Below, in pieces: positions 1 through 6,779 of a stretch of DNA of 11,873 nucleotides (positions are counted from its first letter, which is position 1; each line of letters starts with the position of its first letter). The position numbers were made by a program, and so were the translations under genes. This DNA comes from Clostridia bacterium (lineage in GTDB: Bacteria; Bacillota; Clostridia; Christensenellales; DTU072): NCBI GenBank assembly GCA_028699795.1, contig JAQVTZ010000038.1, positions 1 through 11,873 of the forward strand, in the 5' to 3' direction. Under the pieces are notes generated by a model. That model was not told the origin of the DNA. It did not search any database and was given only the letters and a program-made list of their open reading frames with translations.

Positions 1-1109
1 TCGAGCAATCTAAATGCCTTTTCGCGTATGATTTCGGAGGCAAGAAAGCGCACACTTCTATCCGTATACATTTCATCGGGGAACAGCTTCTCGCCTACGC
101 CTATCAATTTTTTTAATTCTGCAATAAGCGGCGCGATATTTTTGCCGCGCAACGCGGAAATCGGCACCACCGCGGCAAGTCCTTGTAACTCCGAAATCCC
201 CGTAAGGATTTCGCCCACTCTTTCACGCGTAATGTGGTCTATTTTATTGACGGCAACGACAACTTTTTTGCCGCCTTCTTCGATATAACGGCAAATGTTC
301 GCTTTATCTTCGCGGGACAACCCCTTTTCGCCGTCTACCAAATAGATAACGGCATCCACGCTCTCCAGTGCCGAAGTGACCGAGCGCATCATAAACTGTC
401 CCAAGGCGTTTTTGGGCGCGTGCAACCCCGGAGTATCCACAAAAATAAACTGATAATTGTCTTCGTTGCGCACACCGAGAATCTTATTGCGTGTGGTCTG
501 CGGCTTCCAACTAACGATAGAAACCTTTTCGCCCACAAGCGTATTGATAAGCGTAGATTTCCCCGCGTTGGGACGCCCCAATATCGCGATAAATCCTGTA
601 TGTTGTTGCTGTCTTGCTTGAATATCCTCATCTTTGACTTCACGGGTCAAACCTGCGGCGGCAAGTATCATTTCTTGGGACCTTTCCATAACTTCGGCAT
701 CCTCTTTCTTTTCGTGGTCGAATCCCAAAAGATGCAACAGTCCGTGAGCAGTAAGAAATCCAAGCTCGCGGGACAACGAATGCCCGTATTCTTCCGCCTG
801 CTCTTTCGCCCTCTCGAGGCAAATATAAACTTCACCCAGCATCACGCAACCCGATTCGGGGTTGATGTCAGCGGGATATGCCTCTTTTACAAACGGAAAA
901 ATAACCTTCTCTAGCGAAGGAAACGAAAGCACATCCGTTACTTTCTCAACGGCTCTGCTGTTTGTATTAAGCGCAAGCATCTCTTCTTCAGATATCAACC
1001 CAATTTCGGCTTCGACATCGTGTTCGGCGACACCAAAATACTTAAAAACCGCTTTCGCGGCAAGCAAAACTGCGGATTTGTGGCTGTTTTCACAATAGAT
1101 ATTTATCAT
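1..1109 (-). CDS. ybeY-era: YbeY-Era fusion: endoribonuclease YbeY joined to GTPase Era (C-terminal end outside the window)
   Basis: One uninterrupted frame from ATG at 1109 to the window edge encodes at least 369 residues. Residues 1-156 are YbeY, the metal-dependent endoribonuclease of 16S rRNA 3'-end maturation and ribosome quality control. It has the conserved stretch TDVLSFP and the metal-binding motif HGLLHLLGFDH (H122, H126, H132). A hydrophilic linker of about 15 residues follows (157-171). From residue 172 comes Era, the GTPase that binds the 16S 3' end and checks 30S assembly: G1 GRPNAGKS (178-185), switch I KPQTTR (202-207), G3 DTPG (225-228), G4 NKID (288-291) and G5 SAL (318-320). 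The Era KH RNA-binding domain lies beyond position 1. I followed the frame codon by codon across the junction and found no stop. The start has an AAGGAAA ribosome site 4 nt upstream and lies 19 nt after the pgpH-like gene. Internal methionines at 141 and 147 could also allow a separate Era product. Both domain identities are secure. Confidence 0.93.
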   Translation of the reverse strand, partial: MINIYCENSHKSAVLLAAKAVFKYFGVAEHDVEAEIGLISEEEMLALNTNSRAVEKVTDVLSFPSLEKVIFPFVKEAYPADINPESGCVMLGEVYICLERAKEQAEEYGHSLSRELGFLTAHGLLHLLGFDHEKKEDAEVMERSQEMILAAAGLTREVKDEDIQARQQQHTGFIAILGRPNAGKSTLINTLVGEKVSIVSWKPQTTRNKILGVRNEDNYQFIFVDTPGLHAPKNALGQFMMRSVTSALESVDAVIYLVDGEKGLSREDKANICRYIEEGGKKVVVAVNKIDHITRERVGEILTGISELQGLAAVVPISALRGKNIAPLIAELKKLIGVGEKLFPDEMYTDRSVRFLASEIIREKAFRLL

Positions 1110-1128
1110 TTGGTTTCCTTTGCAAGAT

Positions 1129-2625
1129 TTATTTTTTATCCGTATTCGGCTTACCGTAATCGATTCGCGCGTGATACATATTGGGGATTGCTTCCACCAG
1201 CGTGTCTTCTATAATTTGCAAGTCTTTAAAGGTAATGGCACACTCCGAAAACTGGCCAAGATCCAACTTATCTTTGATAAGATCGTGTATTAAGTTTTTG
1301 AATTCTTTTTCGTTGGTATACCCCCTCGCGCGGGTGGCCGCCTCTACGGTATCTACAATCATGATAATTGCCGATATTTTGGAGGAGGGCTTGGGGTCGT
1401 TATAGCTGAACTCCTGTTTGTCTAAATCGTCTTCGGTAAAAGTTTGCGCTTTATACAAGAAGTAGTTTACGGGGGTGGTACCGTGATGCTCGTGTGCGAC
1501 ATCCGCAATAATATCTGGTAGACCCGCCTTTTTTATGAGTTTGTTACCCGCTTGTGTGTGATTCGTAATCATAGACACACTTACTTCGGGGATAAGGTCG
1601 TCATGAGGATTATACCCCTTTTGGTTTTCGATAAAGCATTCGGGATGCTCCAATTTTCCCACATCGTGATAGTAAGCGGCCGCCTTGGCAAGCTGCGCGT
1701 CTTCGCCGATTGCATCCGCGCAAAGCTCTGCTAAATTACCTACAACAAGGCTATGGTTAAATGTCCCCGGCGCTTCTTTGGAAAGTCTGCGCAAAAGAGG
1801 AGACTCGACCGAGCTTATTTCGCTGATACGGAAAGTCGTATTCAGTTTAAATACAACTTCGAATACGGGCAGAATCACCATATAAAGCGCAACCGATAAA
1901 ATCGCGGCAAGAAATGCCCAAAGCGAAGAAAACAATGCGTTTACAATATCAAAATTTGTACCGGTTGCGACCAAACTGACAAGAAATGGTATTACCGAAG
2001 ACAACAAACCGACCAGCGCGCCCAATGCGATAAACTTAAACCGAGTATTCTCTTTTTCTAAATATGCGATCATAAAAATGCTTGCCACAATTGATGTGAT
2101 AACCGATGCCGAACTCTCTATTACGCTTTCGAAACCAAATACAAGGATATAAGTAAGGAAAAATGCTTGACTAAGCAAAATGCTTGTAATAATGCCGACT
2201 CTTTTGTCTATCAGCGTGGCAACCAGCAAAGACGAAAGCATCAAAGGAACAATATAGATGTTCACCAGTTGCCCGAATACCAAACCGCTGATAAAGGTAA
2301 TGGCGGCAGACACAGCAAGCACGGGCAAAAACTTGCGACTGAGCACATTGCCTTTGTGCACAAAAAGCGTATACACCAGTATGGTCGAAAACAAAACTGC
2401 CATAATACAGGATACAAGGAACATTTGCAAAAGCGAAGCGCCCGAAAAGAACTCTTTTGCCGAGCCCAGTTCATCGAAACGAGATAGCCTGATAATAACT
2501 GCAAGTATAATCGATATCATCGCGATAAACGCGCCTCGTTTGGCATTTATTTTGCGATTCGATGCGGATTTTTGCAATAAATTCTTTTGTCCCGCTTTAG
2601 GATGATCGGCTTTAGTTTGTTTCAT
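1129..2625 (-). CDS. pgpH: PgpH-type membrane HD-domain phosphodiesterase, lacking the extracellular domain
   Basis: This 498-residue protein matches the 7TM-HD family. Its best known member, PgpH, hydrolyses cyclic-di-AMP to pApA on the cytoplasmic side of the membrane. A basic N-terminus and one membrane helix (about 31-46) are followed by a multi-helix membrane block (about 64-255). The HD domain then carries the expected metal ligands: H291, H320-D321 (motif YYHDVGK), H356, H380-H381 (motif HEHHGTT) and D425 (motif IVDTVEAATRARG). Family members are usually about 700 residues or more, because a large extracellular 7TMR-HDED domain sits between helix 1 and the other helices. Here only about 17 residues (47-63) fill that place, so the sensor domain is missing while the catalytic site looks intact. 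The start has AAGGAG 5 nt upstream. The gene lies between yqfD (36-nt gap) and ybeY-era (19-nt gap), probably in one operon. Cyclic-di-AMP as substrate is inferred from the family. Confidence 0.88.
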   Translation of the reverse strand: MKQTKADHPKAGQKNLLQKSASNRKINAKRGAFIAMISIILAVIIRLSRFDELGSAKEFFSGASLLQMFLVSCIMAVLFSTILVYTLFVHKGNVLSRKFLPVLAVSAAITFISGLVFGQLVNIYIVPLMLSSLLVATLIDKRVGIITSILLSQAFFLTYILVFGFESVIESSASVITSIVASIFMIAYLEKENTRFKFIALGALVGLLSSVIPFLVSLVATGTNFDIVNALFSSLWAFLAAILSVALYMVILPVFEVVFKLNTTFRISEISSVESPLLRRLSKEAPGTFNHSLVVGNLAELCADAIGEDAQLAKAAAYYHDVGKLEHPECFIENQKGYNPHDDLIPEVSVSMITNHTQAGNKLIKKAGLPDIIADVAHEHHGTTPVNYFLYKAQTFTEDDLDKQEFSYNDPKPSSKISAIIMIVDTVEAATRARGYTNEKEFKNLIHDLIKDKLDLGQFSECAITFKDLQIIEDTLVEAIPNMYHARIDYGKPNTDKK

Positions 2626-2645
2626 GGTTACTCCTTATGGGAGGT
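2626..2645 (-). promoter_or_regulatory. Ribosome binding site of the pgpH-like gene inside a small inverted repeat
   Basis: Read on the minus strand, the leader contains CCTCCCATAAGGAGTAACC directly before the ATG. The GGAG of the ribosome site (2631-2634) can pair with CTCC just upstream (2640-2643), leaving a 5-nt loop. The pairing is seen in the sequence. Whether it restricts translation is inference, and four base pairs form a weak stem. Confidence 0.35.
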
Positions 2646-2661
2646 TTTTTTATAAGTTTGT

Positions 2662-3771
2662 TTAACGCGGCCGCACAGCGACCTGCGTTTCTATTTGATA
2701 GTATATACTTAATACCGTATTTTTGTCCAGTCTTTTTACCAAATACCACCATTTGACGGGTTTGCCGTCTTCGGGTAAAGTTGATGATAAAACCTCAAAA
2801 TTTTCCAAAACCAGTTGTTCTTGATGGGTTTTAAAATCGAAATAGGTCTCTTGCTCGCGTGTTTCATAATAAGTTGTTTTAATGATCTTGAACGGCAATA
2901 TGTTGGAGCATAATATTACCCTTATTTCTGTATCGTAGGATACAAAAGAAGATTGTTTTTTGTACAAAAGACTAGGCAATTCTATTACGGTTTGTGTTTC
3001 TTTGGCTCCCGTTCTTACCTTGCTCATCATGATATGTGGATAAAAGATATGGCGTTGATAAAAGACATTGGCGACTACCTCGCCCATTGCTCTTACGGGC
3101 ACCTGATTGCCTTCGGCGTCGATCATAAACGCATCGATAAGAATGTCGCCTTTCCGCACCGTGTCACCCTTTTTCACCGCCGCAGTGCCTTGTACAACAA
3201 CCATTCGTTCAATGACACAGTCTTCGTTTGCGACAAGCGGCGCGGGAGTATCCGTATCGATAATTTCGGTATGGGGAAGTTCTTCTATCACCGAAATTTC
3301 CAGCGTCGTACCTTTGCGTACGACCGACGCGCCCGCAATCCCGTCCAAGGCGACTGTTGCTTTTTCAATTGCCTCCATGTCAGGCGATGCGAAAACAACG
3401 GGTAACGAGATGCCTGTCGCGGCGATAATATCGTTTTCGTTCACTCTTTCCGCGCCTAAAACTCTGATGCGCGTAAGCATGGTAGAGTAGATAACAATCA
3501 GTGCCAATCCCACGATAATGCCAGCCCACATCCCAAAACGCATCAAGAGGCGTTTCCCGTCCGTCTTCCACCCTCTTTCCGACAGCACGGAATATTTCAC
3601 ATTTTTTTTGTCCATAGTCTTAAAAGCAATTTCTTTTTCCCGTTTGTCGATAGTAAAGACCAACCTGTTGCCTTTTTCCTGCACCGGTTTGAGAATGCGT
3701 ACATCGACGGCATTAAGAGCATTTATAACAAATACGGGCGGCGCTTCCGCCCTAATCCTTGTCTTTTCCAT
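2662..3771 (-). CDS. yqfD: Sporulation protein YqfD
   Basis: This is a 369-residue YqfD-family protein. In Bacillus it is made in the mother cell under sigma-E and is needed for efficient sporulation; its biochemical activity is unknown. The N-terminal about 75 residues are soluble (including VDVRILKPV), one membrane helix lies at about 79-98, and a large domain follows on the other side of the membrane. That domain contains a POTRA-like stretch after the helix (IRVLGAERVNENDI) and a segment with VKKGDTVRKGDILI. I chose the ATG at 3771 rather than an in-frame ATG at 3831. The 3771 start overlaps the yqfC stop as TGATG, has AGGAG immediately upstream (only 2 nt away, inside a longer GAGAGAGAGGAG run), and removes a 20-residue extension unlike the family. 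The overlap implies translational coupling to yqfC. In many Firmicutes phoH follows; here the pgpH-like gene follows directly. Confidence 0.9.
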   Translation of the reverse strand: MEKTRIRAEAPPVFVINALNAVDVRILKPVQEKGNRLVFTIDKREKEIAFKTMDKKNVKYSVLSERGWKTDGKRLLMRFGMWAGIIVGLALIVIYSTMLTRIRVLGAERVNENDIIAATGISLPVVFASPDMEAIEKATVALDGIAGASVVRKGTTLEISVIEELPHTEIIDTDTPAPLVANEDCVIERMVVVQGTAAVKKGDTVRKGDILIDAFMIDAEGNQVPVRAMGEVVANVFYQRHIFYPHIMMSKVRTGAKETQTVIELPSLLYKKQSSFVSYDTEIRVILCSNILPFKIIKTTYYETREQETYFDFKTHQEQLVLENFEVLSSTLPEDGKPVKWWYLVKRLDKNTVLSIYYQIETQVAVRPR

Positions 3772-4034
3772 CACTCCTCTCTCTCTATGGAGCCGATTTT
3801 GCCTACAATATAAATTTCGTAACGGTTGCACCGTGCAATTCTCATATCTTTGCCGAAAAGCACAAGTTTTCTCTTATTAAGACGAATCTCCATGCGCTCG
3901 GGAGCAAATGAGACGATACCGCGGTGCCCTTCTATTAAGACACCGACATCGTCGAAGATACTGATTCGGCTTCCTCCCGCAAAATTTTCGTGCGGCAAAC
4001 AGAAGTTTGCCACAATCTCGTTCCAATAACCCAT
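3771..4034 (-). CDS. yqfC: Sporulation protein YqfC (YabP/YqfC family)
   Basis: This small 87-residue protein of the YabP/YqfC family carries the typical core: a hydrophobic strand (SISIFDD-like), the motif IEGHRGIVSFAPERMEIR, then LVLFGKDMRI and a C-terminal IYIVGKI. Members are sigma-E-dependent sporulation proteins of unknown biochemical function, nearly always encoded directly before yqfD, as here. The stop overlaps the yqfD start by 1 nt. The ATG at 4034 gives the usual family N-terminus but has no recognisable Shine-Dalgarno sequence: the bases before it are TATAATTTTGGT. A promoter-like box sits so close that the message may be leaderless. A slightly later GTG (V8) is possible but has no better ribosome site. 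Confidence 0.88.
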   Translation of the reverse strand: MGYWNEIVANFCLPHENFAGGSRISIFDDVGVLIEGHRGIVSFAPERMEIRLNKRKLVLFGKDMRIARCNRYEIYIVGKIGSIEREE

Positions 4035-4040
4035 ACCAAA

Positions 4041-4069
4041 ATTATATGAGACGCGCGCGCCTATAATTC
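4041..4069 (-). promoter_or_regulatory. Candidate sigma-E-like promoter for yqfC-yqfD
   Basis: On the minus strand GAATTAT (4069-4063), 14 nt, then CATATAAT (4048-4041) resembles the Bacillus sigma-E pattern (roughly KMATATT and CATACAMT). The -10 box matches 7 of 8 positions and the -35 box 5 of 7. The same TATAAT has almost no sigma-A -35 partner at 17 nt (GAATTA matches TTGACA at one position). yqfC and yqfD belong to the sigma-E regulon in Bacillus, so a sporulation promoter fits. The predicted start of transcription falls at or next to the yqfC ATG. Confidence 0.4.
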
Positions 4070-4079
4070 CCGTAGCGGA

Positions 4080-4108
4080 TTGACTTATTTTTAACGATGT
4101 TGTATGAT
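4080..4108 (+). promoter_or_regulatory. Sigma-A promoter for pepF
   Basis: TTGACT (4080-4085), a 17-nt spacer and TATGAT (4103-4108) match the housekeeping consensus well. A second TATAAT lies at 4116-4121 without a clear -35 box. The predicted transcript start is about 4115, giving a leader of about 39 nt that carries GGAG (4145-4148) before the pepF ATG. Confidence 0.7.
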
Positions 4109-4153
4109 TAAATCGTATAATGATAAAATAAGTAGTATTGTTTTGGAGTTTTT

Positions 4154-5926
4154 ATGCCTTTATCCCGCGAACAAGTCAACGCTTCCCGCAAATGGAATCT
4201 CAACAGCCTTTTCGAAACCGAAGAAGAGCTAGAAAAAGTTTATGCCGAAGTCAAAAAAGAAATTCCCGCTTTTGCGCGTTTCCATAAAAAACTTACCCCC
4301 GATAACGCTCATGTCTGTCTGGCTGAACTCAGCGGTGTTACCCGCCGTATCGAGCGGTTGTACATTTACGCCGCCCTCAGGCGAGACGAGAACACCACCG
4401 ACCCCAAATATCAGGCGCTCAATTCACGCATGGAAATGTTGCTTGTCGAATTAAACAGCGCGACGAGCTTTATTATTCCGCAAATCTCCAAGTTTGCCGA
4501 AAAAGACCTCAGCGCCATGTCGGAGCGTCCGGAGTATGCCGACTATACGACGCTTCTCGATGCCGTTATCAGAGAAAAAAAGCATATTCTATCTGGCAAA
4601 GAAGAAAAACTGCTTTCCGAAATATCTTCCTTTTCCAGCGGATTCAAAGATGTGTTTTCCAATCTCGACAACGCCGACCTCACTTTCGAGCCTTTCACAG
4701 ACCCCGAAGGCAACAGAATAGAACTGTCGCACGGCATGTACTCGTTTTTATTGCAGAACCCCGACGGCAAGATACGCAAACAGGCTTTCGAAAACTACTA
4801 TCAATCTTATATCGCGCACAAAAACACGATTGCGGCGGCCTATGCCGGCAGCGTAAAAAAAGATTGCGCCCTCGCCAAAGTACGCAAATACAAAAACGCG
4901 CTAGACAAAGCGCTTCAGTCCGAAACAATCGACCCTAAGGTATACCATAATCTTATCAAAGCCGTACGCAAGGCAACGCCCGCGCTTCACGATTATGTAG
5001 CCTTGCGCAAAAAAGCTCTCGGATTTAAAAAAATGCACATGTACGACATGTATGTGCCGCTTACGCAAGAGTATAAACTGTCTATGGATTATGACGATGC
5101 CTATCAACTGGTCATCGAAGCCCTTGCGCCTCTGGGCGACAAGTACAAAGAAATTTTAACCGAAGCCTACGGCGGCGGCTGGATCGATGTAGAAGAAACC
5201 CAAAACAAACGAAGCGGCGCCTATTCTTGGGGGGCTTACGACGGTCACCCTTATGTATTGCTCAACTATCAGCGCACCGCGCACGATGTTTTTACCATCG
5301 CGCACGAAATGGGACACGCCATACACAGTTACAAGAGCAATCGCGCCCAGTGTTACAGCAAAGCGTCATACGAGATTTTCGTTGCCGAAATCGCAAGTAC
5401 GGTCAACGAAGTTCTCTTACTCAAGCATTTAATTCAAACGGCGGAAGGTGAACAACGCAAGTTCTTGCTTACCTATTATTTAGATATGTTCCGCACCACG
5501 CTGTTCCGCCAGACAATGTTCGCGGAGTTCGAAAAGTTTACCCATGCGCAAATCGAAGCGGGCATCCCACTCACTTCGGAAAGCATGAGCGAACAATACC
5601 TTAAGCTCAACAAAAAATATTATGGCAAAGCCGTCACGCATGACGAACAAATCGCCCACGAATGGTCGCGCATCCCGCACTTTTATAACGCTTTTTATGT
5701 ATATAAGTACGCAACGGGTATTATTTCGGCAATCAATATTGTCAGCAAGCTGTTAAAGGATGCGACCTTTGTCGAAAAATACTTCCGTTTTCTGTCCGCA
5801 GGCGGCTCGATGCGTCCGCTAGATATTCTTGCCTTGGCGGAAGTAGACCTCACGACCGAACAGCCCTTCGAGGTTGCCATGGCGGAGTTTCGCAATACCT
5901 TAGAGGAGCTAAAAAAAATAATATGA
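4154..5926 (+). CDS. pepF: Oligoendopeptidase F (M3B metallopeptidase)
   Basis: This 590-residue zinc metallopeptidase of family M3B cleaves short peptides in the cytoplasm and is implicated in peptide turnover and recycling of cleaved signal peptides. The length is normal (about 600). The N-terminal half is the helical PepF domain. The catalytic motif is HEMGHAIH, with zinc ligands H384 and H388 and catalytic E385; the third ligand is E412 in FVAEIAS. The C-terminal HEWSRIPHFYNAFYVYKYATG segment, with the conserved substrate-binding His/Tyr region, is intact. The start has GGAG 5 nt upstream and follows a good sigma-A promoter. The TGA stop overlaps the next start codon in an ATGA (5923-5926), so the gene heads a compact operon. 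The substrate cannot be read from the sequence. Confidence 0.95.
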   Translation: MPLSREQVNASRKWNLNSLFETEEELEKVYAEVKKEIPAFARFHKKLTPDNAHVCLAELSGVTRRIERLYIYAALRRDENTTDPKYQALNSRMEMLLVELNSATSFIIPQISKFAEKDLSAMSERPEYADYTTLLDAVIREKKHILSGKEEKLLSEISSFSSGFKDVFSNLDNADLTFEPFTDPEGNRIELSHGMYSFLLQNPDGKIRKQAFENYYQSYIAHKNTIAAAYAGSVKKDCALAKVRKYKNALDKALQSETIDPKVYHNLIKAVRKATPALHDYVALRKKALGFKKMHMYDMYVPLTQEYKLSMDYDDAYQLVIEALAPLGDKYKEILTEAYGGGWIDVEETQNKRSGAYSWGAYDGHPYVLLNYQRTAHDVFTIAHEMGHAIHSYKSNRAQCYSKASYEIFVAEIASTVNEVLLLKHLIQTAEGEQRKFLLTYYLDMFRTTLFRQTMFAEFEKFTHAQIEAGIPLTSESMSEQYLKLNKKYYGKAVTHDEQIAHEWSRIPHFYNAFYVYKYATGIISAINIVSKLLKDATFVEKYFRFLSAGGSMRPLDILALAEVDLTTEQPFEVAMAEFRNTLEELKKII

Positions 5927-6777
5927 AAAAATTCTTTTTGGCGATAACCCTACTGCTAGTAACAGCCGTTATCGGAGCGGGCGCTTTCGCGGCAACCGAA
6001 CACCGTGTCAATGAACGATACGGTTTTTATGCCGAAGCGCAAGGTGGCACTGCGGACGGATTAGAAAGGGTTTATTTGGCCGAAATCACCTTTAACAATC
6101 TCAATTTGCCGGACGGAAGTGTGGTACGCGCGCTTCAAGTCTATGTCGACAAAGAAAAATTGATACAAGGTCTTACGGGATTCGAGCGCGATATCCGTAC
6201 GATAAGCGTTGATGCCGTATTGGGCGCATTGCAGACCGAATTTTCCGAAAAAGGGTATCAAGCGACTTACGAAGACGGTTTTTTAGAAATCACACTCCAA
6301 AAATATGACAGCCTTACCGACCTTTATCTTTCCGACGGCAGAACGGGTTACGAGAACGGAGGAAGAGAGGTGGCTCTCGATTGGGGATTTTGGTATAATA
6401 CTTATTCTTATTCCGATCTCACCGTCTTTTCCGATATAAAAGATACCATTATCGAAAGCATCGCGCTGGAAGTAGAAAACATCGAAGGTATCAATCCCGA
6501 AGATATCGCGTTTATCTACAACTATGGCACCCATTACAGCAAAAGAACGATTGACTCCGATGCGGACAAGATATATTATTACAATAAGTTGGGCATCCAG
6601 GTCCATAAATTCGTGATGGACGAAACAACCTTAAACCGCGAATACACCATCTATCAACACGCGCCCAATGTCGTCACTTGGTATCTTTTGGCCATGCTGA
6701 TTGTGGCTATCCCTGCGGCGGCGTTCACATTATACGCATACAAAAAGAAAAAGGAAGCCGATGGCGGCAAAGAGTAA
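5923..6777 (+). CDS. Unrecognised exported protein with a C-terminal membrane anchor
   Basis: This 284-residue protein matches no family I can name. It begins with a clear signal peptide (MKKFF, then a hydrophobic core to about residue 20, and a signal peptidase I-like AFA site at 21-23). A polar, Tyr- and Asp/Glu-rich region of about 220 residues follows, without cysteines or an obvious catalytic motif. One membrane helix (about 248-272) is followed by a short basic tail (KKKK). The predicted topology is an outside domain held at the cell surface by its C-terminus. The start overlaps the pepF stop by 4 nt. A GAGGAG lies rather far upstream (about 14 nt), so translation probably depends on coupling to pepF. 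dnaB starts 2 nt after its stop. Being a real gene is well supported by the couplings, signal peptide and anchor; its function is unknown. Confidence 0.85.
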   Translation: MKKFFLAITLLLVTAVIGAGAFAATEHRVNERYGFYAEAQGGTADGLERVYLAEITFNNLNLPDGSVVRALQVYVDKEKLIQGLTGFERDIRTISVDAVLGALQTEFSEKGYQATYEDGFLEITLQKYDSLTDLYLSDGRTGYENGGREVALDWGFWYNTYSYSDLTVFSDIKDTIIESIALEVENIEGINPEDIAFIYNYGTHYSKRTIDSDADKIYYYNKLGIQVHKFVMDETTLNREYTIYQHAPNVVTWYLLAMLIVAIPAAAFTLYAYKKKKEADGGKE

Positions 6778-6779
6778 TT

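Noticed and set aside
234..914. Plus-strand open frame of 226 codons
   Set aside because: It lies antisense to the YbeY-Era frame, whose motifs are unmistakable, and its translation has no recognisable domain.
3772..3831. Upstream ATG extension of yqfD by 20 residues
   Set aside because: It would overlap yqfC by 61 nt, has Arg-rich non-family sequence, and the later ATG has AGGAG and the TGATG overlap.
6678..6779. Upstream extension of dnaB by 34 residues
   Set aside because: It overlaps the end of the preceding gene, is unlike the DnaB N-terminus, and the ATG at 6780 gives the normal length.
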